Source of the DNA: Dipteris shenzhenensis
Taxonomy: Eukaryota > Polypodiophyta > Polypodiopsida > Gleicheniales
Assembly (NCBI GenBank): GCA_047967505.1
Contig: CM106540.1
Length of the DNA stretch: 64,000 nt
Strand: one strand, 5' to 3'
Shown here: piece after piece, positions 46,536 to 57,060 of the stretch
How positions within the stretch are numbered: the stretch's first letter is position 1
Layout of the letters: the number at the start of each line of letters is the position of its first letter
Made by a program: the position numbers and the translations under genes
The notes under the pieces: model-generated
What the model was told of the DNA's origin: nothing
Database searches by the model: none
Seen by the model: the letters and a program-made list of their open reading frames with translations, nothing else

Positions 46536-47216
46536 AGATCCACATGAGCAGATTTACTATCTACAACAGGAAATAAGAGAACTCAAACTCATGGTTGCAG
46601 CATTCGGGAAGAAAGTAAAGGAGATGGAAAGCAATGGCAAGAAAGAGATCATACAGGAGGTATACAGATACACAGTGAAGCAGCACCTGCACCACAATTG
46701 GTGACCAAAGTCCAGGACATGGTCACCAATCAAATCAAGTCGATAAAAGAAGAATTCTCAGCAACAATGGACAATAAAATCAACCAAAGCAAAGTATATG
46801 GAGAAGTCCAAGAGCAAGAAAAGAGGTCTGCTAATGCCCGGTGTCTATGCATTGGAGGACTACCTGAAGATTGGCATGAAAGGAACCTGGCAAAAAATAG
46901 TATTATTATTATAGCAGCAACCCCTCAGATTGAGTGGGACTTGAAGGAAATATCTAGTGTTGCACGAATTGGGACATAAGCTGAAATGCTTCTCAATGAT
47001 AGGAGGGCACGAAGCAAGATTCTCATGTAAACCAATCAGCTGAGAGGTATCAAGATATGGATCTTGGAGTAGCTCACCCCAACTCAACTCAAGATGAAAG
47101 CCATAGAATTGAACAAAGTGAAGGACGTCTGCAAAGAAGGAAAATGGGATGTCTACAGAGATGGAAAAGCACTTATCAAAGAGTTTAAATCCAAACCCAA
47201 GGACTATCGTTCTTAA
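46536..47216 (+). pseudogene. LINE-B ORF1 (coiled coil, RRM-like, C-terminal domain)
   Basis: A coiled-coil-like start (LQQEIRELKLMVAAFGKKVK) is followed by an RRM-like block (ARCLCIGGLPEDWHE) and a final EGKWDVYRDGKALIKEFKSK. This is the layout of L1-type ORF1 RNA-binding proteins (coiled coil, RRM, C-terminal domain). Stops or frame changes near 46,710, 46,977, 47,028 and 47,070 break it. It differs from the zinc-knuckle ORF1 of the plant L1 copies here. Confidence 0.68.
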
Positions 47217-47439
47217 ACTAATGTAACACAGGCCAATTATCTTACTTAGTATATTGTAGCTAATCTATAATAACTTTGGGAGTAGTATATGCAATTCCAA
47301 GAGACCCTCAGTGTATAACTAATGTTGGTGTTTATCCTTTTGTGTGTGCTTTGTCTTGTAGCCCCATGAGGACTTTTGCTACTTTCCTCCGGATACATCA
47401 TCCTATGCACGTGAGGTTGCCACAAAAAGGAACAGCCCG

Positions 47440-48240
47440 TATGAGAGTATACATGATGATATCATAGAGTTCTCTAGACAAGGTGACACCCTCCTCCTTG
47501 GTGACTTCAATGCACGCACACGGTACAACCAGGTGGGACTACTGGACTTTGCATCCGATTCTCTCATAGTACCAAAGTTAGATGCAGCTAAGCTCGGGAT
47601 AGTGAGACACTCAACAGATGCCCCACACGTGACAGGGTATGGGCGGCACCTACTTGGTGATGGAAGCAGTATATGATCTGATCATATTCAACGGCCTCCA
47701 AAGATGGACTCACTTGGTTTGCAAGCACACTGGACTACCTGATGGGCTCCCTTGCCTTCGCATCTCAGATTCACAACTTTGCAGTACCCCTCCCCCACTC
47801 GGTGCAGATCACTCATACCTGACATTCTGTATTTCCACCACCAGGCCAGTCACAGAGAGAGTCCTCCATGCGCCCACTCGGACCCATGTTCACTTTGATC
47901 GGACTCTCGATCCAGTGTACGTGAGTCACTTAGCTCGAGAGCTCCTAACCCTACACGGAGCGAAGGTAGACCTTGCTCAGGTTTCAGCCACTTTGGCTTC
48001 AGTGGTACATGAGGCTGCCATCATATCTTTCCCTACGACTCGCCCCACACATGCCCAGCCTAGGAAGATGCCTCAGAACCCCTAGTATGATGATGAGTGT
48101 AAGGAGATGAGAGCTCACCTTACACGCAAGCAGTCCCTGGGACACCTGACCTCATCTGAGGTGCATCGCGTCTCACATCGGATGACACGACGTAAGCGGA
48201 CTTTCCTCAGTCGGTCACAGGATTGATAAGGTGGTGTAAG
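47440..48240 (+). pseudogene. LINE-B endonuclease and linker
   Basis: [20 protein letters not shown] is the conserved Asp-Phe-Asn block. LGADHSYLTF follows about 100 residues later after frame changes. The linker block DDECKEMRAHLTRKQSLGHL matches the linker of LINE-A. Confidence 0.78.
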
Positions 48241-48372
48241 GAGATGAGAGCTCACCTTACACGCAAGCAGTCCCTGGGACACCTGACCTCATCTAAAGCG
48301 CATCGCATCTCACGTCGGATGACACGACGTAAGCAAACTTTCCTCAGTCGATCGCAGAATTGATGAGGTGGT
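48098..48372 (+). repeat. 137-bp tandem duplication in the LINE-B linker
   Basis: TGTAAGGAGATGAGAGCTCA begins at about 48,098 and again at 48,235, and both copies run through ACACGACGTAAGC and TTTCCTCAGTCG to GGTGGT. They differ at roughly ten sites. Confidence 0.92.
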
Positions 48373-48494
48373 CGGATCCGTTCGAGGGGGTCGGACCCGA
48401 CTATCGGCTGGGGACTCCTATCAGAGGGCAAACAATATCCCAGGTCAGATGCCACCAGATATGTCCTCTATGCCCATACCCACTACTTGTCACT

Positions 48495-49835
48495 TGTTTC
48501 TTTTTTTTCAAGAAAAGTACTTCATTAAGTATGAATAAAAACCACAGAGCAAGCTCAAGTGCGGGAGTACATCATGTCAAGCATGAGAAAAAAACAGCTC
48601 AGAATGAGCAAACAAAAAGCCAAAGTGGCGGCCGGAAATGCCACCTCATCCCTGAAGGAGAGTTAGAGAAGAAAGGACAATCCTTCCAGACTCTGAGGAA
48701 AGCAACCCTCCTAGCAGTAGCAGTCCCGGAGGTTCCTTGTATGATCGCCCAAATGGCCATCAAAGTGTGTATAGTATCTGCCCAGATATTGGCCATAGTC
48801 TAAGAAGGGTGAACTTGGGAGTCCTCCAAAGCCTCTGTACATCTGGCTCTCCAAATATGCCATGCTAAGATACTAGCCAGAATCTCCGAAGATGTGTCTA
48901 CAGAAGCGTGGGGAGCTCTGAATGGAGTAAACCGAACATCTCAGAGGGAGCATGACTCCACAAGATGTCGTCGAACAAAGAAAGTTGTGTCTGTGTCATG
49001 TCCCTCTAAGAAATCCTGTGGACCAATGAGTGACAACCAAGCCATTGACCCCCAGGTCATGAAGAAGGGTGCTCTATGAAAAGTGCAAAGTATCCTAGCA
49101 ACACTCTTCCAAACCATCCTCGCCTGAGAGCACTCCCAAAGACAGTGCTGAACTGACTCAACTGCTGAGTGGCATCGAGGACAAGTAGGGTCAGCCCTGA
49201 ACCTGGATCTCCACAGGTTCACTGCAATCCCTCCATGAATAGTAAGCCAGATGAATAACGTGACTTTCCTATTCCTGAGGGATTTCCAAAGTCTCCTCTA
49301 AAAGTTTTTCTGCATCTCTGCAGAAATCTGAAAAGTATCCCAATGAGGAGCTCTAGAGGGCCTCCAACGTCTACAACTGAGCTGGAATCTCCTCGCATTT
49401 CTTACCATGTAACAAAAGAAGGGGATGCTCTTCTCTCGGTGCCCTGCAACTATCCACTCCCATTCCCCTGGATCCCACTACAAAGATCTAATAGGGGAAC
49501 CTCCATACAACCAAAGCCTCCAAGATCCAATAGCCAGGAGAACGGGGTCTGGATCAAGATACCACTGTGAGTCTCTACCCATCTCCATGTATCCTGCAAT
49601 CCTGACAGGCTGAAAAGGAGCCTCCAAAAGAATGTCCTCTAAAGATCTGTGGAGTCTGCCTCCTGCATGAACCTGAAAGACAAGGGTATCCTCATGTGCA
49701 TCCCGCAAGGCTATAACCTGCAGAGGGATACCTGTCCTTGAAAAAACCTCCAACCAAATGGACTCAGAAATAGGCAAAGGAATGCCCTCCTTCGTCTGCA
49801 CAAAACATAAGGAATGCCCTCCTTCGTCTGCACAA
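48495..49835 (-). mobile_element. 5'-truncated plant L1 inserted in LINE-B
   Basis: The poly(A) end (T-rich) is at about 48,498. The minus strand carries the L1 ORF2 C-terminus: RFRADPTCPRCHSAVESVQH followed by CLWEC (zf-RVT-like finger, about 49,120-49,210), the [10 protein letters not shown] block and the terminal [15 protein letters not shown]. The 5' boundary is a truncation at about 49,835. A 27-bp direct repeat (AAGGAATGCCCTCC start, 49,777 and 49,809) lies at that edge. Confidence 0.85.
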
Positions 49836-50889
49836 CCGGAGAGCACCAGACCATGAGGGGCTACGTACATTGCACTTTGCACATGGACAGGAGGCCTTGG
49901 CCCCGGTTCTAGCGTAGTTGTTCAACCATGCGTGTCACGGATTTCCACCTACTTGGAGCACTACCACCATTGTACCGATACATAAGGCAAGAGACCCCAC
50001 GGATACTGGGAACTACCACACTATCATGATTGGCCACACTTTGGCTAAGATTTACGAACCGATATTGGAGAGGGTGCAACAGTTATACAAAGGACCATGG
50101 ACAGCGGGCTCTTGGGCAGGCGAGCTTCCAGAGACAGCATTCCACACTGGACCATTTATGTTTGGCCAGCCTACTATCAGATCCGAGGGTGATACCACTG
50201 TCTCTTTCAGGAGAGACTCGGTTTCGGACCGATACATTTCCCCAATCAGGTTTGCATTGGTCTCTATCTAATTGAGATGCGGAGACACAGATTCCCTCGT
50301 GTCGACAAGCAAGAGATCAGCTATAGCCAATGCCTCAGGACATCAAGCTAGACCGAGCATAGACACGCGTCACTAATTTTTACGCATCCGAGTTAGCACC
50401 AGATAAGATCGTGGGGGAGGAGCTCGAGTAGATGAGAGCACTATGGATCAGCAGCGAGGCCCATCACAAGGATGTGGCTGGGCGAGAGACACGAAGACCA
50501 CACACAACACGTGGGACGACTAGCGCACACACGATTGAGGTTCGACCTATCTCAGCCCTCCTCAAAGGAGACCGCCAGAGACGAGGCATTACTCTTAATG
50601 TAGCCCATCAGATACAGAGATCCATGAGATCGCGCCTCCCGCCACTGCAGGAGATGGCCCAACAGACACAGATACTCTTTGCATCAGATCAGAGGACCAC
50701 CACGGAGCCGGGCTATATAGAGCCTCCAGATGTACTTGGAGCTCTGGTTCTTAACAGTTGATTGCTCTTGTTTTTCCTACTATATTTTGTACTAGCTTTT
50801 TGCACATTTGCATTTTAGCACTTAGTACTCAGCAAGGGCCTTAGTTAGCCCTTTGCTTTAGCCCCCAGTGGTTTGTATGGGTTACATAT
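49836..50889 (+). pseudogene. LINE-B reverse transcriptase fragment, C-terminus and 3' UTR
   Basis: The reverse transcriptase part includes APDHEGL-like sequence, FNHACHGFPPTWSTTTIVPI, HKARDPTDTGNYHTIMIGHT and LAKIYEPIL, then breaks off before the catalytic boxes. The end of the protein (IEVRPISALLKGDRQRRGIT) follows, then the 3' UTR shared with 42,840-42,900 and 59,030-59,080. Confidence 0.75.
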
Positions 50890-51145
50890 TGTTAGAATTA
50901 TAGATATAATTCAGCAGTGACCAATGTAATTTAATAAGCTAGTTAGGGGCACTTTTCCCTCTTTAAGAGGTTTTTCCCCCTAACCGCAGTTAGTTCACTA
51001 ACTATGGTTAGTGACTACTAAGGTTTTGTCACTAGGACAAAACCTTATCTCTCACTCTTTGAGTTGTACTCTTTACACTCTTCTATTGCAACTCAGCTCT
51101 CAAGCTCTCACTCTCTTGCTCTCTCTCTCTCCGCAATCTCTCACA
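50890..51145 (+). repeat. Copia-2 5' LTR
   Basis: TGTTAGAATT to TCTCACA, 256 bp. The pyrimidine-rich end has (TC)n. Confidence 0.93.
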
Positions 51146-51147
51146 TT

Positions 51148-51159
51148 TGGTATCAGAGC
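51148..51159 (+). other. Copia-2 primer binding site (tRNA-iMet type)
   Basis: TGGTATCAGAGC, 2 bp after the LTR, identical to the Copia-1 site. Confidence 0.95.
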
Positions 51160-51222
51160 AGGCTGATCCTACTCCCTACTCCTTCCTCGTTGAGCTCTTG
51201 CCTCCAGCCCAAGCTCCTTGTG

Positions 51223-51677
51223 CCCGTACAGTTCGTGCACCTGCTGCTTCATCCTGCCGTCCGTACCAGCTCAAAGTTTGACCCGTACCTGCTCAAAGCA
51301 GTCAAACGACTGTCCATACAGTCCGTACGACTGTACGGAGTCCGTACCATGCGCCACTCGCCTGTACCTGCCCGTACTCAGCCGTACCCACCGTACATGC
51401 ACATTCTGTACCGATCGTACCTTCCGCATCGTCGTCCGTACGTTCGCCATACATTTCATATTGCCTTTGCGTATACGTAGTCCGCATCAGCACGTACCTC
51501 TTCCGTACTGGATCTGTGTTTCCATACCGCACGTGTGGCGCCGTACATTTGCAGTCCTCCGTACATCGATGGATGCCGGTTGCCCTACAGTACGTACGGT
51601 TGTTCACAATCTTCCGTACATTTCCATACAAACTGCCGTACAGACTGACTGACAGTTTCGTACTATCTGTCCGTACA
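51223..51677 (+). promoter_or_regulatory. CCGTAC array in the Copia-2 leader
   Basis: I count about 17 CCGTAC on either strand in 455 bp, plus several CGTAC and TGTAC variants. A hexamer is expected about once per 2 kb per strand in random DNA. CGTAC is the SBP-box protein core. Copia-1 has the same motif cluster in the same leader position although the two gag-pols are from different families. Confidence 0.55.
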
Positions 51678-51742
51678 GTTTGCAAGTGATCTTAGCCAGG
51701 CACATCTTGCAAACAGCCATTGTTTGGCTCAGTTTTTTGGAA

Positions 51743-52100
51743 GAATTTGGGGCATCCTGTTTGTTGCAGACATTGCAATCAATTTGTAGTTTCGGAGCTA
51801 CACTTGGAGCAAACATTGCAGATTTGGTCTGAAATTTGGGGCTTTCAACTGAAATTGCAAAATTTGGGGCTTTCTGAGCTTATGCCCCTCTCTGGTTGCA
51901 ATTTCAAGCTCAAAATTTGCGGCTTTTGTTTCTGCAGTACAATTTCTTGAAGAAATTTGGGGATTTTGTGATTACACTGCAATTTTGCAGTAAAATTTGG
52001 GGCTTTTGCAAACAGAGGGTAATTCTTGCAACATTTGGGGCTTTTGATCAATTTGCCCCTTTCTGGTTGCAATTTCGGGCCTATTTTGGGGCTTTTGTGT
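51743..52100 (+). repeat. Interspersed AATTTGGGGCTTTTG motif array in the Copia-2 leader
   Basis: About eight copies of AAATTTGGGGCTTT, or close variants, occur at about 51,743, 51,831, 51,860, 51,912, 51,952, 51,992, 52,031 and 52,082. A longer unit with GCCCCT(C/T)TCTGGTTGCAATTTC occurs twice (about 51,882 and 52,055). Confidence 0.8.
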
Positions 52101-52332
52101 TGGGAGAGCAATTTCTGGAGATTTCAGTTCATACTACCTTTCTTGAAGTGTTTTGCAGCACTTTTGGCAGATTCTGGAGAGTTTTTTATGCTTGGACAGA
52201 TTTCTGACAGTGCAAGTATAAAAATCTGAGTTGCATTTACAGCCAATGCTTGGCTGTGTTTTTTGGGAGTTGTGCATTTCATTCCCAGTAAGGGAATTCA
52301 GTTTTGTATCTGCTTAAATCTCTTTCTCAGAT

Positions 52333-55300
52333 ATGGCCCAGCAAAATCAGAATGACTTCCAGTTCAGTGGTCTTTCACAGGAAGACAAGTTGGATGGTAC
52401 CAACTACTCCCTCTGGAGTTTTATGGTATGCAATATTCTGATTTCTAGCAATTTATGGGATTATGTGAATGGGGGTGAGATCCAACCAGCAGGTATGGCA
52501 CCTAATACCCCTCCTCAGCAAGGTGGAAGAGGTCGTGCACAGGGTGCAGCTGCAAAACAAGTTGTTGGTGCAGCTATAGCCACTACTCCAGAGCAAAAGA
52601 GATGGGATTCACGGGATGCCTTAGCTTTGTCATGCATCTCTCTTTCAATGAAAAGATTTATCATTCCGCATATCCGGTCGTGTAAGACCTCGAAGGCAGC
52701 GTGGGATATTTTAGAAAGCATGTATGCAGCCCAGAATGATGCAAGGGTATCTTTCTTGAAAAGAGAGTTGAGTAATACACATATGGAAGAGGGTGACTCC
52801 ATGTCAGTCCACCTCACAAAGCTACAGGATCTCAGAGAGCAATTATTAAACATAGATGAGATTATTCCTGATTCAGAGATGATTACTACCACTCTGAATT
52901 CTCTTCCTGAGTCTTATCTCAGCTTTCATACCTCGCTGAACTTATCATTGAGGGGGGGTGCAAATCCTCTCACTTTTCATGAGTTGATAGGACTTCTGCT
53001 TCAGGAAGAGCAGACTAGGAAAAACTTGGCTTCACGTGCAGGTGAACAAGCTATGCTCTCAAAGTTTAAATCAAAAACAATGGGACAGGCAAAGACATCA
53101 GTAAATCAGCCTTCCAGTGGGTCAGGACAGCCTTCACAAAAGGCTAAAAATGATGCAAGTAAGCCCAAGAAGAAGGGTTTTTGTCACTACTACAAAAAGC
53201 CAGGTCATCACATTGCAGAATGCAGGAAAAGGCTTGCAAAAGACAAGAAAAACAGCTCCGGTATGGCTGTTTCAGATTCAGCTCCTCATGCATCTAACAG
53301 TGGGGATGCTGCAGCCAACTTTGTTGGACAGGATTATGCCTTTTTATCTTGCATTTCAGATCCTAGGCTGGCTGCTCTAGATGCTCGGGATAGTACGGCC
53401 ACTTGTAATGATGATACATATGCATTTTTGACTTGTAGTTATGACTCTTCTATGGATGCAACTGCTTTCAGTGTCAATGAAACACTGAACACTTGGTATT
53501 TTGACAGTGGTGCATCCAAGCACATCACTTCTAGGAAGTTTCTTTTTACTTCCTTGCATCCACCTCCCGTTGGTAAGAAAGTCACTTGTGCCAATAACTC
53601 ATCACATTCAGTACGTGGCACAGGAGATGTTGAGCTTACTGCCATTGATGGCTCAATTTTCAGACTTTCAGATGTCTTATATGTGCCTGGTATCACCAAA
53701 AATCTTCTTTCAGTGTCCACTCTTAACAGAGCTGGATTTCAGGTCATCTTTGAGGATGACAAATGTGCTGTCCGAGACAGGGAAGATGATTATGCCTTAA
53801 GATTATCTGGTACTCTGCTGCGTGGGCTTTTTCAGCTTGATCTTTTTGAGAAAAGAGCAGCCCATGCTCTTGCAGTTTCTACCCCTACTGCTGCCATGCA
53901 GAATGCAGAATTATGGCATGCCCGATATGGCCACATGCATTACAACAGCTTGATGACACTTCAGAAGCATTCTATGGTTGATGCATTTCCACCTCTTGAG
54001 ATACCTCCTCCACATGCTTGTGAAGGGTGCATTTTAGGCAAGATGCATAGATTCCCCTTCAAAAAGGATGGTTCAATTAAAGCTGTCTGCAAATTACAGC
54101 TTATACACAGTGATGTCTGTGGTCCCATGAGGACTCCATCATTGGGTGGTCATCTCTACTTTGTTACCTTTATTGATGATTACTCCAGTTTCACTTGGGT
54201 CTTTGGGCTGAAGCGCAAATCAGAAGTGTTCATGGTATTTAAACACTTTTCAGCCATGGTTGAAAATGAAACCGGACTCAAAATACAGACATTGCGCACA
54301 GATAGAGGTGGGGAATACTTGTCTGCAGATTTTGATGCTTTTCTAAAAGGCAAGGGTATTTGCATCAGCTCACAGTCAGGCTGACCCCTCAACAAAATAG
54401 CAAAGCTGAGAGGAAAAATAGAACTCTCATGGAGATGGACAGATGTATGCTGAAAAGCAAACACATGCCTCACAAATTCTGGCTTGAGGGTTTGATGTGT
54501 GCCAATTACATTTTGAATCGGGCTCCCACTAAGGCTTTAAAAACAAAAACTCCCTATGAGGTCTGGAATGGGAGAAAGCCTTCAGTGGATCATTTCCGAG
54601 TCTTTGGATGCCTTGCTTATGCTCATGTGCCAGTTGAATTTAGGCACAAGTTGTCAGATAAAGCCATTAAGTGCATATTTGTTGGGTACAGTGCAGAAAG
54701 CAAGGGGTACCGTCTCTACAATCCTGCTACACACAAGATCATAGTCAGTAGAGATGTGATATTTGCAGAAAATTCAGCTCACACTCAGGCTGAATTTCAA
54801 ATGCCTTCTTCTTCAGAGGATGTCTTTGAGGGGTTACTACCCAATGCCTTGGGTTCCCCTGCTGATATTTCTGATGCAAATCAGAATTTACAGCCACCTC
54901 CCGATGCTTTAGTTCCGCCACAGGATGTCTTGCCACCTCCACAGGCAGTGGAACAGGTGGTGCAGCAAGAAATTGCAGACATACATGCAGCAAAAACAGT
55001 CCCAAACTGGCTGTTACAGACTCTTAGGGAGAGTAAAATTGATGCTCCGTTACCTGGCAGGACTCGCAGTGCAGCAAGGCACATGGAAGGTGCTAATTCA
55101 ATGGAATCAGCATATGCAGGTACTCAGCAAAGGACAATGTGCATTGGATGAATGCCATGCACGATGAGTTGCAGTCCATTGAAAAAAATCAGACTTGGGA
55201 TGTTGTAGACTTGCCACCAGGTAAACATGCCATTGGCACACGATGGGTTTTCAAGGTCAAACGGAAGCCAGATGGCTCCATTGAAAAATACAAGGCAAGG

Positions 55301-56638
55301 CTGGTTGCTAAAGGCTATGCTCAAAAAAAGGGCATAGATTATGAGGAGACATTCGCTCCTACATCCCGGATGACCACCATCCGATCAGTTATTGCAATGG
55401 CTGCACATTTTGAGTGGAATGTTCATCAGTTGGACATAAAAACAGCCTTCTTAAATGGAGACTTGCTGGAAGAGGTGTATGTCAAACAACCTCCAGGCTT
55501 TGAAATTACAGCAAATGCACTTCAAGTATGCAAGCTAAACAAAGCTTTATATGGGCTGAAACAGGCCCCTCGTGCATGGTATGCCAAGATTCATGCCTTT
55601 TTGACCAGCGAGGGGCTGCACAATAGTCCTACTGAGAGCACCCTCTACATCAAGATGGATGGGGGGGAAATTTTAGTCATCCTTCTTTATGTCAATGACT
55701 TACTGCTCACAGGGTCCAATGAAGACAAAATTGCAGATTTCAAAGCTGATTTGCAGACCAACTTTGACATGTCAGATTTGGGGCTGCTTCACTTTTATTT
55801 GGGGATCCATTTCTCTCATGAGAGACGTGGCACTGTTACGACTCAGTCCAAGTATGTGCAGAAACTCTTGGACAGATTTAACATGCATGATTGTAAGCCC
55901 ATAGCCACTCCCATGAAGCCGGGGCTGAAACTCACAATGCATGATGCAGGAGAATTAGTTGATGCCACACTTTACAGTCAGGCTGTTGGATGCCTCATAT
56001 ATCTCTGCAACACTAGACCTGATATTCAGTTTGCAGTATCTCAGGTGAGCAGGTACATGCACAGCCCAAAAACTATGCATTGGCAGGCAGTTAAGCGCAT
56101 CTTCCGTTATTTGCAGGGCACAAAGTCTTTTGGCTTGCTATTTCCCAGGGGGGGTGACTTGCAGATGCATGCCTACAGTGATTCAGATTGGGCTGGTGAT
56201 TATGACACTAGGCAGTCCACTAGTGGCAATTGTTTCTTTTTGGGTAAATCGTGCATTTCCTGGCTAAGCAAGAAACAATCTACAGTGGCTACCTCATCAT
56301 GTGAAGCTGAGTACAGGGCAGCTTTCACAGCAACAGTTGAATGTGTCTGGCTGCGACGTCTATTTGCTGATCTTCATCTGTCTTTGGAGGGTCCTTCTCC
56401 AATTCTCACTGATAGTCAGAGTGCCATTGCAGTGGCAAAGAATCCAGTGTTTCATGCTCGCACGAAGCACATTGAGGTTCACTATCGCTACGTCAGAGAG
56501 AAGTTGCATGCAGGAGAGATCAGTATGATCTTTGTGTCCACACATGACAACGTTGCAAATATTTTCACCAAAGCACTACCACGTGAAAAGTTTGAGGCAT
56601 TTCGCAGTGCCCTGAACTTATATCCGTTTGGTGATTGA
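52333..56638 (+). pseudogene. Copia-2 gag-pol with two frameshifts and active-site losses
   Basis: Three frames in series: 52,333-54,384, then to 55,151, then to 56,638. Each shift fits loss of one base (near 54,350-54,360 in integrase, and near 55,100-55,125 before reverse transcriptase). Gag begins MAQQNQNDFQFSGLSQEDKL. The zinc knuckle reads CHYYKKPGHHIAEC, with Tyr in place of the second Cys (codon TAC, 53,191). Protease has DSGAS (about residue 391). Integrase has D594 and D657, with the Glu after the frameshift. The reverse transcriptase has YVND (AAT at 55,694-55,696) instead of YVDD, which removes a metal-binding Asp. RNase H and the terminal KHIEVHYRYVREKLHAGEI are intact. Confidence 0.93.
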
Positions 56639-56673
56639 TCAGCCTTGTACATGACATTGGCACTGCAGGGGGG

Positions 56674-56944
56674 TGTTAGGATTATAGATATAATTCAGCA
56701 GTGACCAATGTAATTTAATAAGCTAGTTAGGGGCACTTTTCCCTCTTTAAGAGGTTTTTCCCCCTAACCGCAGTTAGTTCACTAACTATGGTTAGTGACT
56801 ACTAAGGTTTTGTCACTAGGACAAAACCTTATCTCTCACTCTTTGAGTTGTACTCTTTACACTCTTCTATTGCAACTCAGCTCTCAAGCTTTCAGCTCTC
56901 AAGCTCTCACTCTCTTGCTCTCTCTCTCTCCGCAATCTCTCGCA
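56674..56944 (+). repeat. Copia-2 3' LTR
   Basis: TGTTAGGATT to TCTCGCA, 271 bp. It carries an extra TTCAGCTCTCAAGCT not in the 5' LTR. A G-rich tract (GCAGGGGGG) precedes it as polypurine tract. Confidence 0.93.
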
Positions 56945-56949
56945 CATAT

Positions 56950-57005
56950 ATCTTGTATCTTGTCTCATAGACCCACGAGGTCTCCTGAAGACGTTAATAC
57001 CCCTC

Positions 57006-57041
<36 letters not shown>

Positions 57042-57042
57042 C
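56950..57042 (+). other. LINE-B 3' terminus with hairpin and (CT)n tail
   Basis: TCTCATAGACC-CACGA-GGTCT (hairpin stem 56,969-56,983), then CTCCTGAAGACGTTAATA and a (CT)n run 57,002-57,042. It is the same terminal design as LINE-A with a different tail. Confidence 0.8.
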
Positions 57043-57060
57043 ACCACACCATACTCAATC

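Larger units (their letters stand above)
50890..56944 (+). mobile_element. Copia-2 LTR retrotransposon, full length
   Basis: A Ty1/Copia element from a family distinct from Copia-1. It has LTRs of 256 and 271 bp, a methionine-type primer site, a long leader, gag-pol in Copia order, and the 5-bp duplication CATAT (50,885-50,889 and 56,945-56,949). LTRs differ by two A-to-G changes and a 15-bp duplication. Coding sequence has two frameshifts and lost catalytic residues. It sits in the 3' UTR of LINE-B. Confidence 0.97.
46536..57042 (+). mobile_element. LINE-B element, interrupted by L1 and Copia-2
   Basis: Pieces in order: ORF1 (46,536-47,216), endonuclease and linker (47,330-48,370), L1 insertion (about 48,495-49,835), reverse transcriptase fragment (49,836-50,270), C-terminus and 3' UTR (50,271-50,889), Copia-2 (50,890-56,944), and the hairpin and (CT)n tail (56,950-57,042). 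Much of the reverse transcriptase is deleted. LINE-B is related to LINE-A but clearly distinct. Confidence 0.75.

Noticed and set aside
51064-51685. ORFs of 127-144 codons over the Copia-2 leader
   Set aside because: They overlap the LTR, primer site and CCGTAC array in three frames; none resembles gag.
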